Position numbers and translations under genes: made by a program
Source of the DNA: an uncultured Eubacterium sp.
GTDB taxonomy: Bacteria; Bacillota; Clostridia; Lachnospirales; Lachnospiraceae
Length of the DNA stretch: 64,000 nt
Reading direction: 5' to 3'
Assembly: GCA_945910225.1 (NCBI GenBank)
Contig: CAMDYG010000006.1
Span: 1 to 64,000 of the forward strand
In this document: positions 1 to 10,489 of the stretch, in pieces
Numbering within the stretch: the first letter of the stretch is position 1
Layout: the number at the start of each line of letters is the position of its first letter
The notes under the pieces: generated by a model
What the model was told of the DNA's origin: nothing
The model's input: the letters and a program-made list of their open reading frames with translations, nothing else
Databases searched by the model: none

Positions 1-385
1 AGCAGCGCCAGTGGTAGAAGAACCAACATTCAGCTACAAGGAAGAACCAGCAGCAGCACCAGTGGAAGAGGAGCCAAAGGAAGAAACTGCACCAGAAGTA
101 GAGGCTGCGCCAGTGGTAGAAGAACCAACATTCAGCTACAAGGAAGAACCAGCAGCACCAGTGGAAGAGGAGCCAAAGGAAGAAACTGCACCAGAAGTAG
201 AAGCAACTCCAGTAGTTGAAGAGCCAATTGCTAAGGAAACAGAGGCAGTAAATATGCCGGAGACAGCAACACCTGTTGAAGAAGCATCACCGGTAGTAGA
301 AGAATCTGTAGCAGAGCCAGTAGCTGAGACAATTGTAGAGAAAGTTAAACCTTCTGTAAGAATACTTGGAAGAATACATAAATAA
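1..385 (+). CDS. C-terminal part of an E/P/V-rich repeat protein, 5' truncated by window edge
   Basis: Open frame from the window start; PVVEEPTFSYKEEPAAxPVEEEPKEETAPEVEA repeated. Confidence 0.6.
   Translation, partial: AAPVVEEPTFSYKEEPAAAPVEEEPKEETAPEVEAAPVVEEPTFSYKEEPAAPVEEEPKEETAPEVEATPVVEEPIAKETEAVNMPETATPVEEASPVVEESVAEPVAETIVEKVKPSVRILGRIHK
11..215 (+). repeat. Tandem in-frame repeat, ~34-aa unit (102-nt offset between copies 1 and 2)
   Basis: ccagtggtagaagaaccaacattcagctacaaggaagaacc recurs at about 9 and 111; a third, diverged start near 208. Confidence 0.8.
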
Positions 386-404
386 GAAGGAGGGAGTGAA
401 GATT

Positions 405-989
405 ATGTTTAGTGTTAATATTGATAAACTTGTTGGAATGACAATTAACGAAGAAAAAAGTTACAATGATTTGGTTGGAACTATTAAGTCTGAACTTGGA
501 AGTAAAAAGTGCCTGGCTGTTACTAAAAATGCAATGTCTACATTTAAGTTAGCATATTCATTTACTAAGGCAGGCGAGAAAGTCCTTTTTATTGATGGCG
601 ATATTGTGTCAGATGTATTTCTCGGAAAATATAAGCTTGGAAAGAACATGAAAGGCGTAGCGGATTTCTTGAAGAAGACAGATGGGGGCGCTAATCTTAT
701 ATGTAAGACTAATAACCCTGATATGGATATTATATTTACAGGTGTCCTTGAAGATGGGGTAGTGACAGATGACGAGGAAGAAATGATGAGAAAGCTTATA
801 GCAAAATTTCTTCCTAATTATGACAGAATAGTTATAAGTGCTGATGAGGAAGGCAGAATTGCTAAATATTGTGATGGAACAGTTATTATGTACGATGAAA
901 GCGAGTTTGGAGAGATAGCTGCACAGAATTATACATCAGAACTTGAGGACAAGAATTGTAATGTTCTGGGTGTTGTAATAAATGAGTAA
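405..989 (+). CDS. MinD/BY-kinase-like fold protein lacking a recognisable Walker A
   Basis: KVLFIDGDIVSD and DRIVISAD motifs resemble CpsD/MinD proteins; SD aaggaggga upstream of ATG 405. Confidence 0.5.
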   Translation: MFSVNIDKLVGMTINEEKSYNDLVGTIKSELGSKKCLAVTKNAMSTFKLAYSFTKAGEKVLFIDGDIVSDVFLGKYKLGKNMKGVADFLKKTDGGANLICKTNNPDMDIIFTGVLEDGVVTDDEEEMMRKLIAKFLPNYDRIVISADEEGRIAKYCDGTVIMYDESEFGEIAAQNYTSELEDKNCNVLGVVINE

Positions 990-1701
990 TATAGATGAAT
1001 TTGTAAAATGGATTGATGAGTGTGATAATATAGTGTTTTTTGGCGGAGCAGGGGTATCTACAGAGAGTGGAATTCCTGATTTCAGAAGTCCGGATGGATT
1101 ATATAATCAGAAATATAAGTATCCGCCAGAAACAATAATCAGTCATTCGTTCTATCAGAGAAATCCGGAAGAGTTTTATAGATTTTATAAGGATAAAATG
1201 CTTTACCCGGATGCCAGACCGGGAGTGACACATAAGGCACTGGCTAATCTGGAAAAGCAGGGAAAGTTAAAGGCTGTAATTACACAGAATATTGATGGAT
1301 TGCATCAGATGGCAGGAAGTAATAATGTAATAGAACTGCATGGCTCTGTTTTAAGAAATTACTGTGAAAAATGTCATAAATTTTATGATCTTAATTATAT
1401 TGTTGCGTCAGAAGGAATTCCGTATTGTGAATGTGGTGGAAGAATAAAACCAGATGTAGTTCTATATGAAGAAGGACTGGACGAGAATAATATTTCTGAG
1501 GCGATAAGATATATTAAAAATGCGCAGATGCTTATTGTTGGAGGAACTTCATTGGGAGTGTATCCGGCGGCTGGGCTTATAGATTATTACAGAGGAGATA
1601 AGCTGGTACTGATAAATAAGTCTGCAACACCATATGATGGACAGGCTGATTTATTGATAAATGAGCCGTTAGCTAATGTGTTTGAACGTTTTAGTAAATA
1701 G
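982..1701 (+). CDS. cobB: Sir2-family NAD-dependent protein deacylase
   Basis: GGAGVSTESGIPDFRS, TQNIDGLH, CxxC...CxC zinc site, GTSLGVYPA. Confidence 0.92.
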   Translation: MSNIDEFVKWIDECDNIVFFGGAGVSTESGIPDFRSPDGLYNQKYKYPPETIISHSFYQRNPEEFYRFYKDKMLYPDARPGVTHKALANLEKQGKLKAVITQNIDGLHQMAGSNNVIELHGSVLRNYCEKCHKFYDLNYIVASEGIPYCECGGRIKPDVVLYEEGLDENNISEAIRYIKNAQMLIVGGTSLGVYPAAGLIDYYRGDKLVLINKSATPYDGQADLLINEPLANVFERFSK

Positions 1702-1729
1702 ACATGCAATAATGATGAGGAGTGTTTAT

Positions 1730-1927
1730 ATGGCAGGAATTATTCCATATGAGTCAGGCGACATTGTTGAAATGAAAAAGAAACATCCATGCGGAAGCTA
1801 CAAATGGGAGCTTCTTAAGGTAGGCGCTGATATTAAAATGCGATGTCTTGGATGTAATCATGAGGTTATTTTAAAAAGATCATTAGTACAAAAAAACACA
1901 AAAAAAGTAAAAAAGACTTGTAATTAA
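1730..1927 (+). CDS. DUF951 domain protein
   Basis: GDIVEMKKKHPCGSYKWELLKVGADIKMRCLGCNHEV typical of DUF951. Confidence 0.85.
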   Translation: MAGIIPYESGDIVEMKKKHPCGSYKWELLKVGADIKMRCLGCNHEVILKRSLVQKNTKKVKKTCN

Positions 1928-2042
1928 ACTTTTTATATGATAAGATTTTGTCTTGTGATATATTTTAATCCTTGTTCCTTCGTTTACATTTATATGTATA
2001 AGGAAAGAAGGGACCAAAAGACCAGAAGGAGGTGCGACGTAG

Positions 2043-2330
2043 ATGAATAAGTATGAATTAGCATTAGTTGTTAGCGCAAACGTCGAGGATGAAGTAAGAA
2101 CAGCTACTATCGAGAAGGTTAATGAGTTAATCACTCGTTTCGGTGGTACTATTACAGATCCAGGCACAAGCGAGAAGAAGAAGCTTGCATACGATATCCA
2201 GCATATGAGCGAGGGATTCTATAGCTTCATCAAGTTTGAGGCAGAAGCTACTGCTCCAGCAGAGATCGAAAGCAGAATTCGTATCATGGATAACGTTTTA
2301 AGATTCTTAATCGTTAAAGATGGAGAGTAA
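2043..2330 (+). CDS. rpsF: 30S ribosomal protein S6
   Basis: MNKYELALVV...; synteny with ssb-rpsR. Confidence 0.95.
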   Translation: MNKYELALVVSANVEDEVRTATIEKVNELITRFGGTITDPGTSEKKKLAYDIQHMSEGFYSFIKFEAEATAPAEIESRIRIMDNVLRFLIVKDGE

Positions 2331-2397
2331 TTTACAAAGTCCCGTTTGTAGATGAGACGTTTGACTTACAACTCTTTTATAGAAGAGGAGATTAAGT

Positions 2398-2859
2398 ATG
2401 AACAAAGTTATTTTAATGGGCAGACTGACAAGAGAACCAGATATCAGATATTCACAGAATGCAGAAGGTTCAATGGCAGTTGCAAGATATACATTGGCTG
2501 TAGACAGAAGACGTGGAAGAAACAGTGATGGAAATGAGCAGACAGCAGATTTTATCAGCTGTGTTGCTTTTGGAAGAAATGGTGAGTTTGCTGAGAAGTA
2601 TCTTCATCAGGGAACTAAGATTGCCATTACTGGTAGAATCCAGACTGGTAGTTATACTAACAAAGATGGTCAGAGAGTTTATACAACCGATGTAGTTGTT
2701 GAAGAACAGGAATTTGCAGAAAGCAAATCCGCAGCAGCTAATTCAGATTCTAATTATGCTGCATACACACCATCAAGACCAGAGCCAAGTCAGGCAGCTG
2801 GTGACGGATTTATGAATATTCCGGATGGAGTAGATGATGAGGGTTTGCCTTTCAACTAA
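2398..2859 (+). CDS. ssb: Single-stranded DNA-binding protein
   Basis: MNKVILMGRLTREPDIRY OB fold; acidic C-terminal tail ending DDEGLPFN. Confidence 0.95.
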   Translation: MNKVILMGRLTREPDIRYSQNAEGSMAVARYTLAVDRRRGRNSDGNEQTADFISCVAFGRNGEFAEKYLHQGTKIAITGRIQTGSYTNKDGQRVYTTDVVVEEQEFAESKSAAANSDSNYAAYTPSRPEPSQAAGDGFMNIPDGVDDEGLPFN

Positions 2860-2876
2860 GATAGGAGGTAAAAACC

Positions 2877-3140
2877 ATGCCAGATAAGAAGGCTGAGAGA
2901 CCAGAGGGTCAGATGAGAAGAAGACCAATGCGCAGAAGAAAGAAAGTTTGTGCATTTTGTGCAGATGCCAACAAGGTATTAGATTATAAGGATGTTGCTA
3001 CACTTAAGCATTATGTTTCTGAAAGAGGTAAGATTCTTCCTAGAAGAATTACAGGAAACTGTGCTAAGCACCAGAGAGCGCTTACAGTAGCAGTTAAGAG
3101 AGCAAGACATGTAGCTCTTCTTCCATATTCAGTAGATTAA
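2877..3140 (+). CDS. rpsR: 30S ribosomal protein S18
   Basis: [45 protein letters not shown]. Confidence 0.96.
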   Translation: MPDKKAERPEGQMRRRPMRRRKKVCAFCADANKVLDYKDVATLKHYVSERGKILPRRITGNCAKHQRALTVAVKRARHVALLPYSVD

Positions 3141-3155
3141 TATTGAAGCTTTATT

Positions 3156-3187
3156 AAGCCACAGTGGATTGTCACTGTGGCTTTTTT
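3156..3187 (+). terminator. Rho-independent terminator after rpsR
   Basis: aagccacagtg-gattgt-cactgtggcttttttg. Confidence 0.85.
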
Positions 3188-3248
3188 GCTTGTAGTGGAA
3201 AGGGTTTGATGCTATAATTATCCTAATTCGATTATGGAGAATAATGAT

Positions 3249-5309
3249 ATGTCAGATAATAAGAGAGGGAAAGCATTTAAATATAGCGGGTTATTAAGAT
3301 CATTTTTTGCATGGCCTTTGTATATAGGTGCAATTCTGCTTGTAATATGTGCAGTTATGTTCTGCATTAATATTACGGCAGCAACTGTTATAAGTATATT
3401 TATGCTTATTTATCTGTTGGCATGTGGTCTTATGTATTTTTACTTAAGACCAAGGATTATGAGCGGCATAGTTGAATTTGCAATGAATTATTCGCAGATA
3501 CAGAAGCAGCTCCTGTATAATCTTAGTGTGCCGTATAGTCTGCTTGACAATAATGGCAATGTGTTATGGACTAATAAGTCTATGCAGGAATGTCTTGGGG
3601 TAAGAAAGGATTTCAGAAAGAATATTAATACAATTCTTCCTGAAGTAACATCAAATATATTTCCAGATAATGAAACTGGTTATAAAGAAATAAGATTAAG
3701 TTATCAGGAAAGAGATTATAAAGCAGAGATTAGAAGTATAGATGCAGATTCACTTGCAGACGGAGTTGATATAATTGAGCATAGCAGAAATTCATTAATG
3801 TATGCTATGTATCTGTTTGATGAAACAGACATTAACACATATATACAGAAGTTAAAGGATGAAAGATTCGTTGTAGCGCTTGTTTATGTGGATAATTATG
3901 AAGAGGCTCTGGATAGTACAGATGATGTAAGAAAGTCATTATTGGCTGGTCTTATAGATAAGAGAATTAATAAATATTTTTCACCTGGTTCGGCAATTAT
4001 AAGTAAACTGGAGAAAGATAAATATATAATTGTCTTCAGATACAGCTATCTTGAAAAGTTAATTCATGATAGATTCAGTATTCTTGAAGAAATCAAGAGT
4101 ATCAAGATAGGTAATGAAATGACTCTCACACTGAGTATGGGAATAGGAACCGGATCTCAGGATTATTCAAAAAATTATGATGTTGCTAAGGCAGCAATGG
4201 ATCTTGCTCTTGGACGAGGTGGAGATCAGGCTGTTATAAAAGATGGCGATAAGATATTATATTATGGTGGCAAGAGCCAGCAGATGGAAAAGAATACCAG
4301 GGTAAAGGTAAGAGTTAAGGCTCATGCTTTAAGACAGATACTGGATAATAACAGCAGAGTACTTGTTATGGGACATAGTCTGGCTGATATAGATGCATTT
4401 GGTTCAGCTCTTGGAATATATATTATTGCAAGAAAGCTGGGAAAGGATGCACATATTGTACTTGGGGAAGTAACAAGCAGTGTCAGACCATTTGTTAACA
4501 GATTCATCGGAAAAGAAGAGTATCCTGATGATATGTTTGTAAAACCAGAAGATGCTGTAGGAATGATAACGGCATCTACAGTTGTTATTGTTGTAGATGT
4601 AAACAGGCCAAAGAGAACAGAGTGCCCTGAACTTCTTGAAAAATGCAAGACAGTAGTTGTATTTGACCATCATAGAAGACAGAGTGATACAATTACAGGT
4701 GCAGTATTGTCGTATGTTGATCCATATGCGTCTTCAGCAAGCGAAATGATTACTGAAATGATACAGTATGTAGATGATGGAATTAAATTAAAGGCATTTG
4801 AAGCGGATGCATTATATGCCGGAATCAATATAGATACAGATGGATTTAATAGTAAATCTGGTCCAAGAACATTTGAAGCAGCAGCTTTCCTTAGAAGGCA
4901 TGGGGCAGATGTTACCCGTGTAAGAAAAATGCTGCGAAGCAACATGAGCGAATATACTGCTATAGCTAAGGCTGTCAGCAGGGCAGAAGTATATAAAGAC
5001 ACATTTGCAATAACTGTTTTTAATGGAGATGGAATAGATACTCCGACAGTTGGTGGAGCTAAAGCTGCCAATGAACTTCTTGATATATCAGGAATAAAGG
5101 CTTCATTTGTGATAACTCCATATGAGAACAAGCTGTTTCTGAGTGCAAGATCTATTGATGAGGTTAATGTGCAGCTTATTATGGAAAAGCTTGGCGGAGG
5201 CGGACATATGAGTATTGCGGGAGCACAGCTCACGGACTGTACAGTGGATCAGGCTATTAATACAATTAAGCTTACATTGGATAATATGATTAAGGATGGT
5301 GAAATATAA
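3249..5309 (+). CDS. gdpP: GdpP/YybT-type cyclic-di-AMP phosphodiesterase (TM, degenerate GGDEF, DHH-DHHA1)
   Basis: N-terminal TM segments; [38 protein letters not shown]; next to rplI. ATG 3249 has a better-placed GGAG than 3234. Confidence 0.92.
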   Translation: MSDNKRGKAFKYSGLLRSFFAWPLYIGAILLVICAVMFCINITAATVISIFMLIYLLACGLMYFYLRPRIMSGIVEFAMNYSQIQKQLLYNLSVPYSLLDNNGNVLWTNKSMQECLGVRKDFRKNINTILPEVTSNIFPDNETGYKEIRLSYQERDYKAEIRSIDADSLADGVDIIEHSRNSLMYAMYLFDETDINTYIQKLKDERFVVALVYVDNYEEALDSTDDVRKSLLAGLIDKRINKYFSPGSAIISKLEKDKYIIVFRYSYLEKLIHDRFSILEEIKSIKIGNEMTLTLSMGIGTGSQDYSKNYDVAKAAMDLALGRGGDQAVIKDGDKILYYGGKSQQMEKNTRVKVRVKAHALRQILDNNSRVLVMGHSLADIDAFGSALGIYIIARKLGKDAHIVLGEVTSSVRPFVNRFIGKEEYPDDMFVKPEDAVGMITASTVVIVVDVNRPKRTECPELLEKCKTVVVFDHHRRQSDTITGAVLSYVDPYASSASEMITEMIQYVDDGIKLKAFEADALYAGINIDTDGFNSKSGPRTFEAAAFLRRHGADVTRVRKMLRSNMSEYTAIAKAVSRAEVYKDTFAITVFNGDGIDTPTVGGAKAANELLDISGIKASFVITPYENKLFLSARSIDEVNVQLIMEKLGGGGHMSIAGAQLTDCTVDQAINTIKLTLDNMIKDGEI

Positions 5310-5755
5310 TGGATGTTATTTTATTAGAGGATGTTAAGACATTAGGAAAAAAGGGTCAGATTGTTAAGATTAATGATGGATATGCAAGAAATTATGTATT
5401 GCCTAAAAAGCTTGGAATTGAAGCAACAGCAAAGAATCTTAATGATTTAAAGTTACAGAAGAAACGAGAGGAAAAGGAAGCTGCAGAGGAGCTTGCAGCA
5501 GCTAAAGAACTTGCGGCTAAGATTGAAGAATGTACAGTGACAGTTTCTATGAAGACAGGAGAGGGTGGAAGAACATTTGGAACTGTTTCTACAAAGGAAG
5601 TTGCAGAGGAAGCAAAGAAACAGCTTGGATTGGATATTGATAAGAAGAAAATGAAACTTGATGAGCCAATAAAGTCTCTTGGAACATATATTATATTAGT
5701 CAAGCTTCACAAGGATGTTTCAGCAAAGCTTACAGTACGCGTAGTAGAAAAGTAA
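5309..5755 (+). CDS. rplI: 50S ribosomal protein L9
   Basis: [36 protein letters not shown]. Confidence 0.96.
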   Translation: MDVILLEDVKTLGKKGQIVKINDGYARNYVLPKKLGIEATAKNLNDLKLQKKREEKEAAEELAAAKELAAKIEECTVTVSMKTGEGGRTFGTVSTKEVAEEAKKQLGLDIDKKKMKLDEPIKSLGTYIILVKLHKDVSAKLTVRVVEK

Positions 5756-5792
5756 TTACTATTAAGATATATTTACATGAAAGGAAATAACT

Positions 5793-7139
5793 ATGGACGA
5801 GTCAGTGGTAACACGGGTGATGCCTAATAGCCTTGAAGCAGAGCAATCTGTGGTTGGTTCTATGATTCTTGACAGACAGGCTATAATATCTGCGGCTGAA
5901 ATATTAAGACAGGAAGATTTCTACTATAGACAGTATGGAATAATGTTTCAGACAATGGTTGATATGAATAATGAGGGTAAGCCAGTAGACATAGTAACTT
6001 TACAGGAAAGATTGAAAGAAACAGATGTACCATCTGAGGTTTATAGTATTGAATTTGCAAGGGAACTTTTATCAGCCGTGCCTACATCTGCCAATATAAG
6101 GCATTATGCCAATATTGTAAAGGATAAGTCTGTGCTGAGAAATATTATCCGTGTTAATGATGAAATAGCCAACCAGTGCTATGCAGGTAAGGATAAAACA
6201 GAAGATATTCTTGAGGATACGGAAAAGAAGATATTTGAACTTGTTAAAAGCAAGGGCGGTAAGGAATATATGCCTATTGACAAGGTAGTTCTTGAAGCTC
6301 TTGACAGAATATCGGCAGCAGCAAAGACAAAGGGCGCTGTTACGGGGGTACCTACGGGATTTAAGGATCTTGATACTTATCTTTCAGGGTTACAGCCATC
6401 AGATTTTATTCTTGTTGCAGCGAGACCTTCTATGGGAAAGACAGCATTTGTTTTAAATGTTGCTGAAAATGTTGCCATTAAACAGGGTATTACGACAGTT
6501 GTTTTCAGTCTGGAAATGTCTAATGTCCAGCTTGTAAACAGAATGCTTTCACTGGAGTCAACAGTTGATGCTGATAAGATCAGGAAAGGTCATCTGGATT
6601 CTAATGATTGGGGAAAGCTTATAGAGGGTGCGGACAGTATTGCAAAATCAAGACTTATAATAGATGACACTCCGGGTATATCAATTGCTGAATTAAGAAG
6701 CAAATGCAGAAAATATAAAATGGAGAATAATCTTGGACTTATAATTATCGATTACCTTCAGCTGATGAGTGGAAGTGGAAGCGGCCGCTCAGAGGGAAGA
6801 CAGCAGGAGGTATCAGATATATCGAGAGCATTGAAGGCACTTGCAAGAGAACTGGATGTTCCTGTTGTAACACTTTCACAGCTGAGTCGAGCAGTTGAGC
6901 AGAGACCAGATCACAGGCCAATGCTTTCTGACTTGAGAGAGTCAGGGGCTATTGAGCAGGATGCCGATGTTGTTATGTTTTTGTACAGAGATGATTATTA
7001 TAATAAAGATACAGAACAAAAGGGCATTGCTGAGATTATTATTGCCAAGCAGCGTAATGGTCCTATAGGAACTGTAAAGATGGCTTGGCTGCCCGAACAG
7101 ACAAGATTTGCAGATCTGTCAAGAGATTTAAGACAATAA
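5793..7139 (+). CDS. dnaB: Replicative DNA helicase
   Basis: ARPSMGKTAF Walker A, IIIDYLQLM, SQLSRAVEQRPDHRPMLSDLRESGAIEQDADVV. Confidence 0.96.
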   Translation: MDESVVTRVMPNSLEAEQSVVGSMILDRQAIISAAEILRQEDFYYRQYGIMFQTMVDMNNEGKPVDIVTLQERLKETDVPSEVYSIEFARELLSAVPTSANIRHYANIVKDKSVLRNIIRVNDEIANQCYAGKDKTEDILEDTEKKIFELVKSKGGKEYMPIDKVVLEALDRISAAAKTKGAVTGVPTGFKDLDTYLSGLQPSDFILVAARPSMGKTAFVLNVAENVAIKQGITTVVFSLEMSNVQLVNRMLSLESTVDADKIRKGHLDSNDWGKLIEGADSIAKSRLIIDDTPGISIAELRSKCRKYKMENNLGLIIIDYLQLMSGSGSGRSEGRQQEVSDISRALKALARELDVPVVTLSQLSRAVEQRPDHRPMLSDLRESGAIEQDADVVMFLYRDDYYNKDTEQKGIAEIIIAKQRNGPIGTVKMAWLPEQTRFADLSRDLRQ

Positions 7140-7150
7140 ATAATAAAAAT

Positions 7151-7180
7151 ACCCCCGGTTCATTGAACCGGGGGTTTATT
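7151..7180 (+). terminator. Terminator after dnaB
   Basis: acccccggtt-cattg-aaccgggggtttatt. Confidence 0.75.
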
Positions 7181-7218
7181 CGTTATGTATACGAATATGT
7201 AATCAGGTTAATATCTGA

Positions 7219-7389
7219 CTACTGTGGGTTTGGAGCACCAACTGGACATGTTCCAGCACAAGCACCACAATCAACACAAATATCAGCGTTGATTTCGTAA
7301 TGAGCAGCACCCTCGCTGATAGCCTCTACAGGACATCCAGCAGCGCAAGCACCACAACTGATACAATCATCATTAATTACATATGCCAT
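7219..7389 (-). CDS. 2[4Fe-4S] ferredoxin, 56 aa
   Basis: MAYVINDDCISCGACAAGCPVEAI...CVDCGACAGTCPVGA. Confidence 0.93.
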   Translation of the reverse strand: MAYVINDDCISCGACAAGCPVEAISEGAAHYEINADICVDCGACAGTCPVGAPNPQ

Positions 7390-7643
7390 AGTATAAATCC
7401 TCCTTAATAATCTCATAGTAAACTGCTATAGCAGTTGTTTTAATGTATTATACGATACAGAGGGGTAAAATTCAATATGAATTTTTATCAATAAAATATA
7501 GAGTTATGGTTAGATATAACTAACTGATGCACATATAAAAAGTAAATATTATGTATTATTGACATTTAAATGGGGCAATATTATAGTAGATACGTTGAAC
7601 AGTATCGAAAGATAGCTGGATAAATACGTAATAGGAGGTCAGT

Positions 7644-7850
7644 ATGGCAAGAATTACTAAGGACACTACAATCGGAGAGGCTCTTCAGATAGATGCTGGA
7701 ATAATTCCAATATTAATGGGAATAGGAATGCATTGTGTAGGATGCCCATCATCAGCAGGAGAGACATTGGAAGAGGCTGCTATGGTTCATGGAATTGATC
7801 CAGATATGTTAGTTGAAGAAATTCAGAATTATCTTCAGTCAATAGGATAA
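7644..7850 (+). CDS. DUF1858 domain protein
   Basis: TIGEALQIDAGIIPILMGIGMHCVGCPSSAGETLEEAAMVHGID. Confidence 0.88.
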   Translation: MARITKDTTIGEALQIDAGIIPILMGIGMHCVGCPSSAGETLEEAAMVHGIDPDMLVEEIQNYLQSIG

Positions 7851-7854
7851 AATA

Positions 7855-7917
7855 AAGGCGGAACTGTCAGAATAGAGAGTGTATAGAATTCACTATTCTG
7901 ACAGTTCCGCTTTTTTA
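7855..7917. terminator. Long perfect hairpin between convergent genes; bidirectional terminator
   Basis: aaggcggaactgtcagaatag ... ctattctgacagttccgctttttt. Confidence 0.88.
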
Positions 7918-7923
7918 ATGTTA

Positions 7924-8823
7924 TCATAATGTTTTGAGTATATGAAGTGCATGCTTTTTGATAAGGCAGTCACAATGTTCAGAAAGATACCCAAGATAAC
8001 TGTCACCTGCTGGCTCTTTTCTTCCGTATTCCGATAAAATATTGCATATTTTATTGAAATTAACAGAACTGACAGATTCCTTTGTTATAACAAGGTAATA
8101 TCGGCTATCTGAATTCTTCTTAAATAACATGTTGGTATCATGATATATAGAATCAATGATTCTTGCAGCATCACAAATGTTATCTAATGATTCAAAAGAA
8201 AAAACTCTTATTTGTGAAGACTTGGAGTTATCTGTTGTTTCGTTAGCATGACGTTTGTCTGTACCTGATGGCGAAGCCTGATGTGATGAGACAGACGGCT
8301 TGTCCTTAATCTTGTGATCAGATGATGAATTGTCAAGATTCTTGTTAAAATAATCTTTAACTCTGTTAAAAATATTCATAAGACTTTCATCTGATATATC
8401 ACTTTCTTCTGATGATGCTGCTTCATCTGATGAAAGTTCTTCATTCGCTGTAGGAAGATCTGAAAGAGTAGAAAAACCATCAGATTCAATAGTTTCCATA
8501 TCGTCAAAGTCAAACTGGTCATCAGGATCAATATCAGAAGGTGAAAAACGTGAAAAACGGGTGTCAAGTTCTTCCGGATTATCGACTTTAGTAACTATAA
8601 GCACAATACATTCAGCGGAAACAGGAATAGCCTCAATCATAACTGGTGAATCCTCTGCTTCAAATCCAAGTTCATAAGAAGCCTGCTGCATCATGTCACG
8701 GAAAAGTTCCTTTGCCTTGTCGCTGCCATAGGCAAGCTCATTAATCTTCAATTGTCTAGATACGAGATCAGACTTGTTAAGCGTGCAACGAATCTGATTC
8801 TCGTTTAGTCGTTCTATCTTCAT
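7924..8823 (-). CDS. mecA: Adaptor protein MecA
   Basis: MKIERLNENQIRCTLNKSDLVSRQLKINELAYGSDKAKELFRDMM; acidic linker; C-terminal adaptor domain. Confidence 0.88.
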   Translation of the reverse strand: MKIERLNENQIRCTLNKSDLVSRQLKINELAYGSDKAKELFRDMMQQASYELGFEAEDSPVMIEAIPVSAECIVLIVTKVDNPEELDTRFSRFSPSDIDPDDQFDFDDMETIESDGFSTLSDLPTANEELSSDEAASSEESDISDESLMNIFNRVKDYFNKNLDNSSSDHKIKDKPSVSSHQASPSGTDKRHANETTDNSKSSQIRVFSFESLDNICDAARIIDSIYHDTNMLFKKNSDSRYYLVITKESVSSVNFNKICNILSEYGRKEPAGDSYLGYLSEHCDCLIKKHALHILKTL

Positions 8824-9010
8824 AAGCCACCTCGGACGCAATAATTCTAGTGTTTAAATAATAATACCCATTTTTAATGGATATGTAAAGACAGGCAAAT
8901 AAGACAGAAATAAAATTAATATAAAAATTATTCAAAAATATATTGAAAATTTATAATATATAGTGTAATATAACAACAGGAGATGTTCTTTGGTATCGTC
9001 GTAGAGGGAG

Positions 9011-10489
9011 GTGGGAGACCAGAATTTTTACGACAGATATGAAGTTATAAGGGAACTGGCAAGTTCCAGACATTCTAAAGTATATCTTGTGCGGCATCGT
9101 ATTCTTGATGTGAACCGGGTTGCCAAGATATTCAATGGAGCAGGAGAAGGGGCGGAACGCCTCATTCAGGAAGCTCATCTTATTAAGAATCTAAGGCATC
9201 CCCATATCCCTGTTATTTATGATATTGAACAGAATATTGGAGAAGATAATGTTAGTGTCTGCATTATCGAAGAATATATTGATGGAAAATCCTTGCGGGA
9301 ATACATTCAGGAATGTTTTTTGAAAAATAATTATCTGAATGTTAATGAAATATGCAGAATAAGTATTGAATTATGCAATATTCTGGAATATCTGCATGAT
9401 GCCGGTCAGGGAATTTTGCATATGGATATTAAGCCAGACAATATTATGATTGACAGAGAAGGGAAAGTTAAACTGATAGATTTTGACAATGCGGTAATGC
9501 AGGAGTCTGACAATAGTGTTGTTCACGGCAGTGTATTTTTTGCTGCACCAGAACAATATTCGGGAGACCAGGCAAGGCGACAGTCAGATATATACAGTTT
9601 GGGGATGATAATCTTATTCATGGCATCACGAGGACAGATTAGTGCAGATGATTGTCATGACTTATCGGGAATAAGTAAAAGATATTCCCAATTATACCAC
9701 GTTATAAAGAAGTCAATTCATCATGAGTGGAATCTACGATATGACAGGATTGAGGATTTACGAAAAGAATTACAGATAATAATTAATAGCGGCGGTACGG
9801 ATAAGAAGATCTCTTATATAATACAGGTTGCAGGAATAAGACCAGGAGTTGGAACAACTAACAGTATTATAAGCATGGCATATTTTTTTAGGAAGAATGG
9901 ATATAGCTGTCTTATTATGGATGAATCAGGTAATAACAGATTGCTTGATGAGGCATTAAAGGGGGAATGCCAGTCAGATGGAACATATATGTATAATGGG
10001 ATAAGCTTTCTGCCGGATTATCATGGAACGATAGAAGTTAAACCGGATAAGCCAGAGATTATTCTGGTAGATAATGGCTGCTGCTATAAGAATATAAGCC
10101 AGATTATTACGGATAACCCAGATTGGGAATTAGATGATAATTCGGTTATAAGGGTACTGGTTACGGAGAAGTATATTTCAAAAGAAGAAAGGAAGATTCT
10201 GGATATAATAGATAATCATGTTATTATGATTAATCTTGTAAGTTCCAAGACCTTCTATTATTTAACAAGAACGGAATATAAAGGAAAGAAATGTTATAGA
10301 TTGCCATGTATATATAATTGCTATGAGGATAATCCTATTTTTGACGAAACCATGTATGATTTCATGCAGGATAATCTGTCTGCTATGTGGACGGAGTGTC
10401 AGAGCAGGATATCTGGTAATTTCATTGTCAAAGGATATGAAAGGATTAAGCATGCTGTTTATGAATTTTTTGAAAAGAGTAAGAGGTAA
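9011..10489 (+). CDS. Ser/Thr protein kinase fused to a MinD/ParA-like domain
   Basis: VAKIF lysine, HMDIKPDNIMI, LIDFDNAV, FAAPEQ, DIYSLG; then IIQVAGIRPGVGTTNSIISMAYFFRKNGYSCLIMDES. GTG start. Confidence 0.8.
   Translation: MGDQNFYDRYEVIRELASSRHSKVYLVRHRILDVNRVAKIFNGAGEGAERLIQEAHLIKNLRHPHIPVIYDIEQNIGEDNVSVCIIEEYIDGKSLREYIQECFLKNNYLNVNEICRISIELCNILEYLHDAGQGILHMDIKPDNIMIDREGKVKLIDFDNAVMQESDNSVVHGSVFFAAPEQYSGDQARRQSDIYSLGMIILFMASRGQISADDCHDLSGISKRYSQLYHVIKKSIHHEWNLRYDRIEDLRKELQIIINSGGTDKKISYIIQVAGIRPGVGTTNSIISMAYFFRKNGYSCLIMDESGNNRLLDEALKGECQSDGTYMYNGISFLPDYHGTIEVKPDKPEIILVDNGCCYKNISQIITDNPDWELDDNSVIRVLVTEKYISKEERKILDIIDNHVIMINLVSSKTFYYLTRTEYKGKKCYRLPCIYNCYEDNPIFDETMYDFMQDNLSAMWTECQSRISGNFIVKGYERIKHAVYEFFEKSKR

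Noticed and set aside
1-240. Possible CRISPR or satellite array at the window start
   Set aside because: Repeats are in-frame, coding, contiguous and of 34-codon period; no spacers.
4670-5233. 187-aa minus-strand ORF inside gdpP
   Set aside because: Antisense shadow of a strongly conserved gene; no RBS or recognisable domain.
6779-6788. NotI site (gcggccgc) in dnaB as a possible cloning scar
   Set aside because: In frame within the expected SGSGSGRSEGRQQEV region of DnaB; a natural coding sequence.
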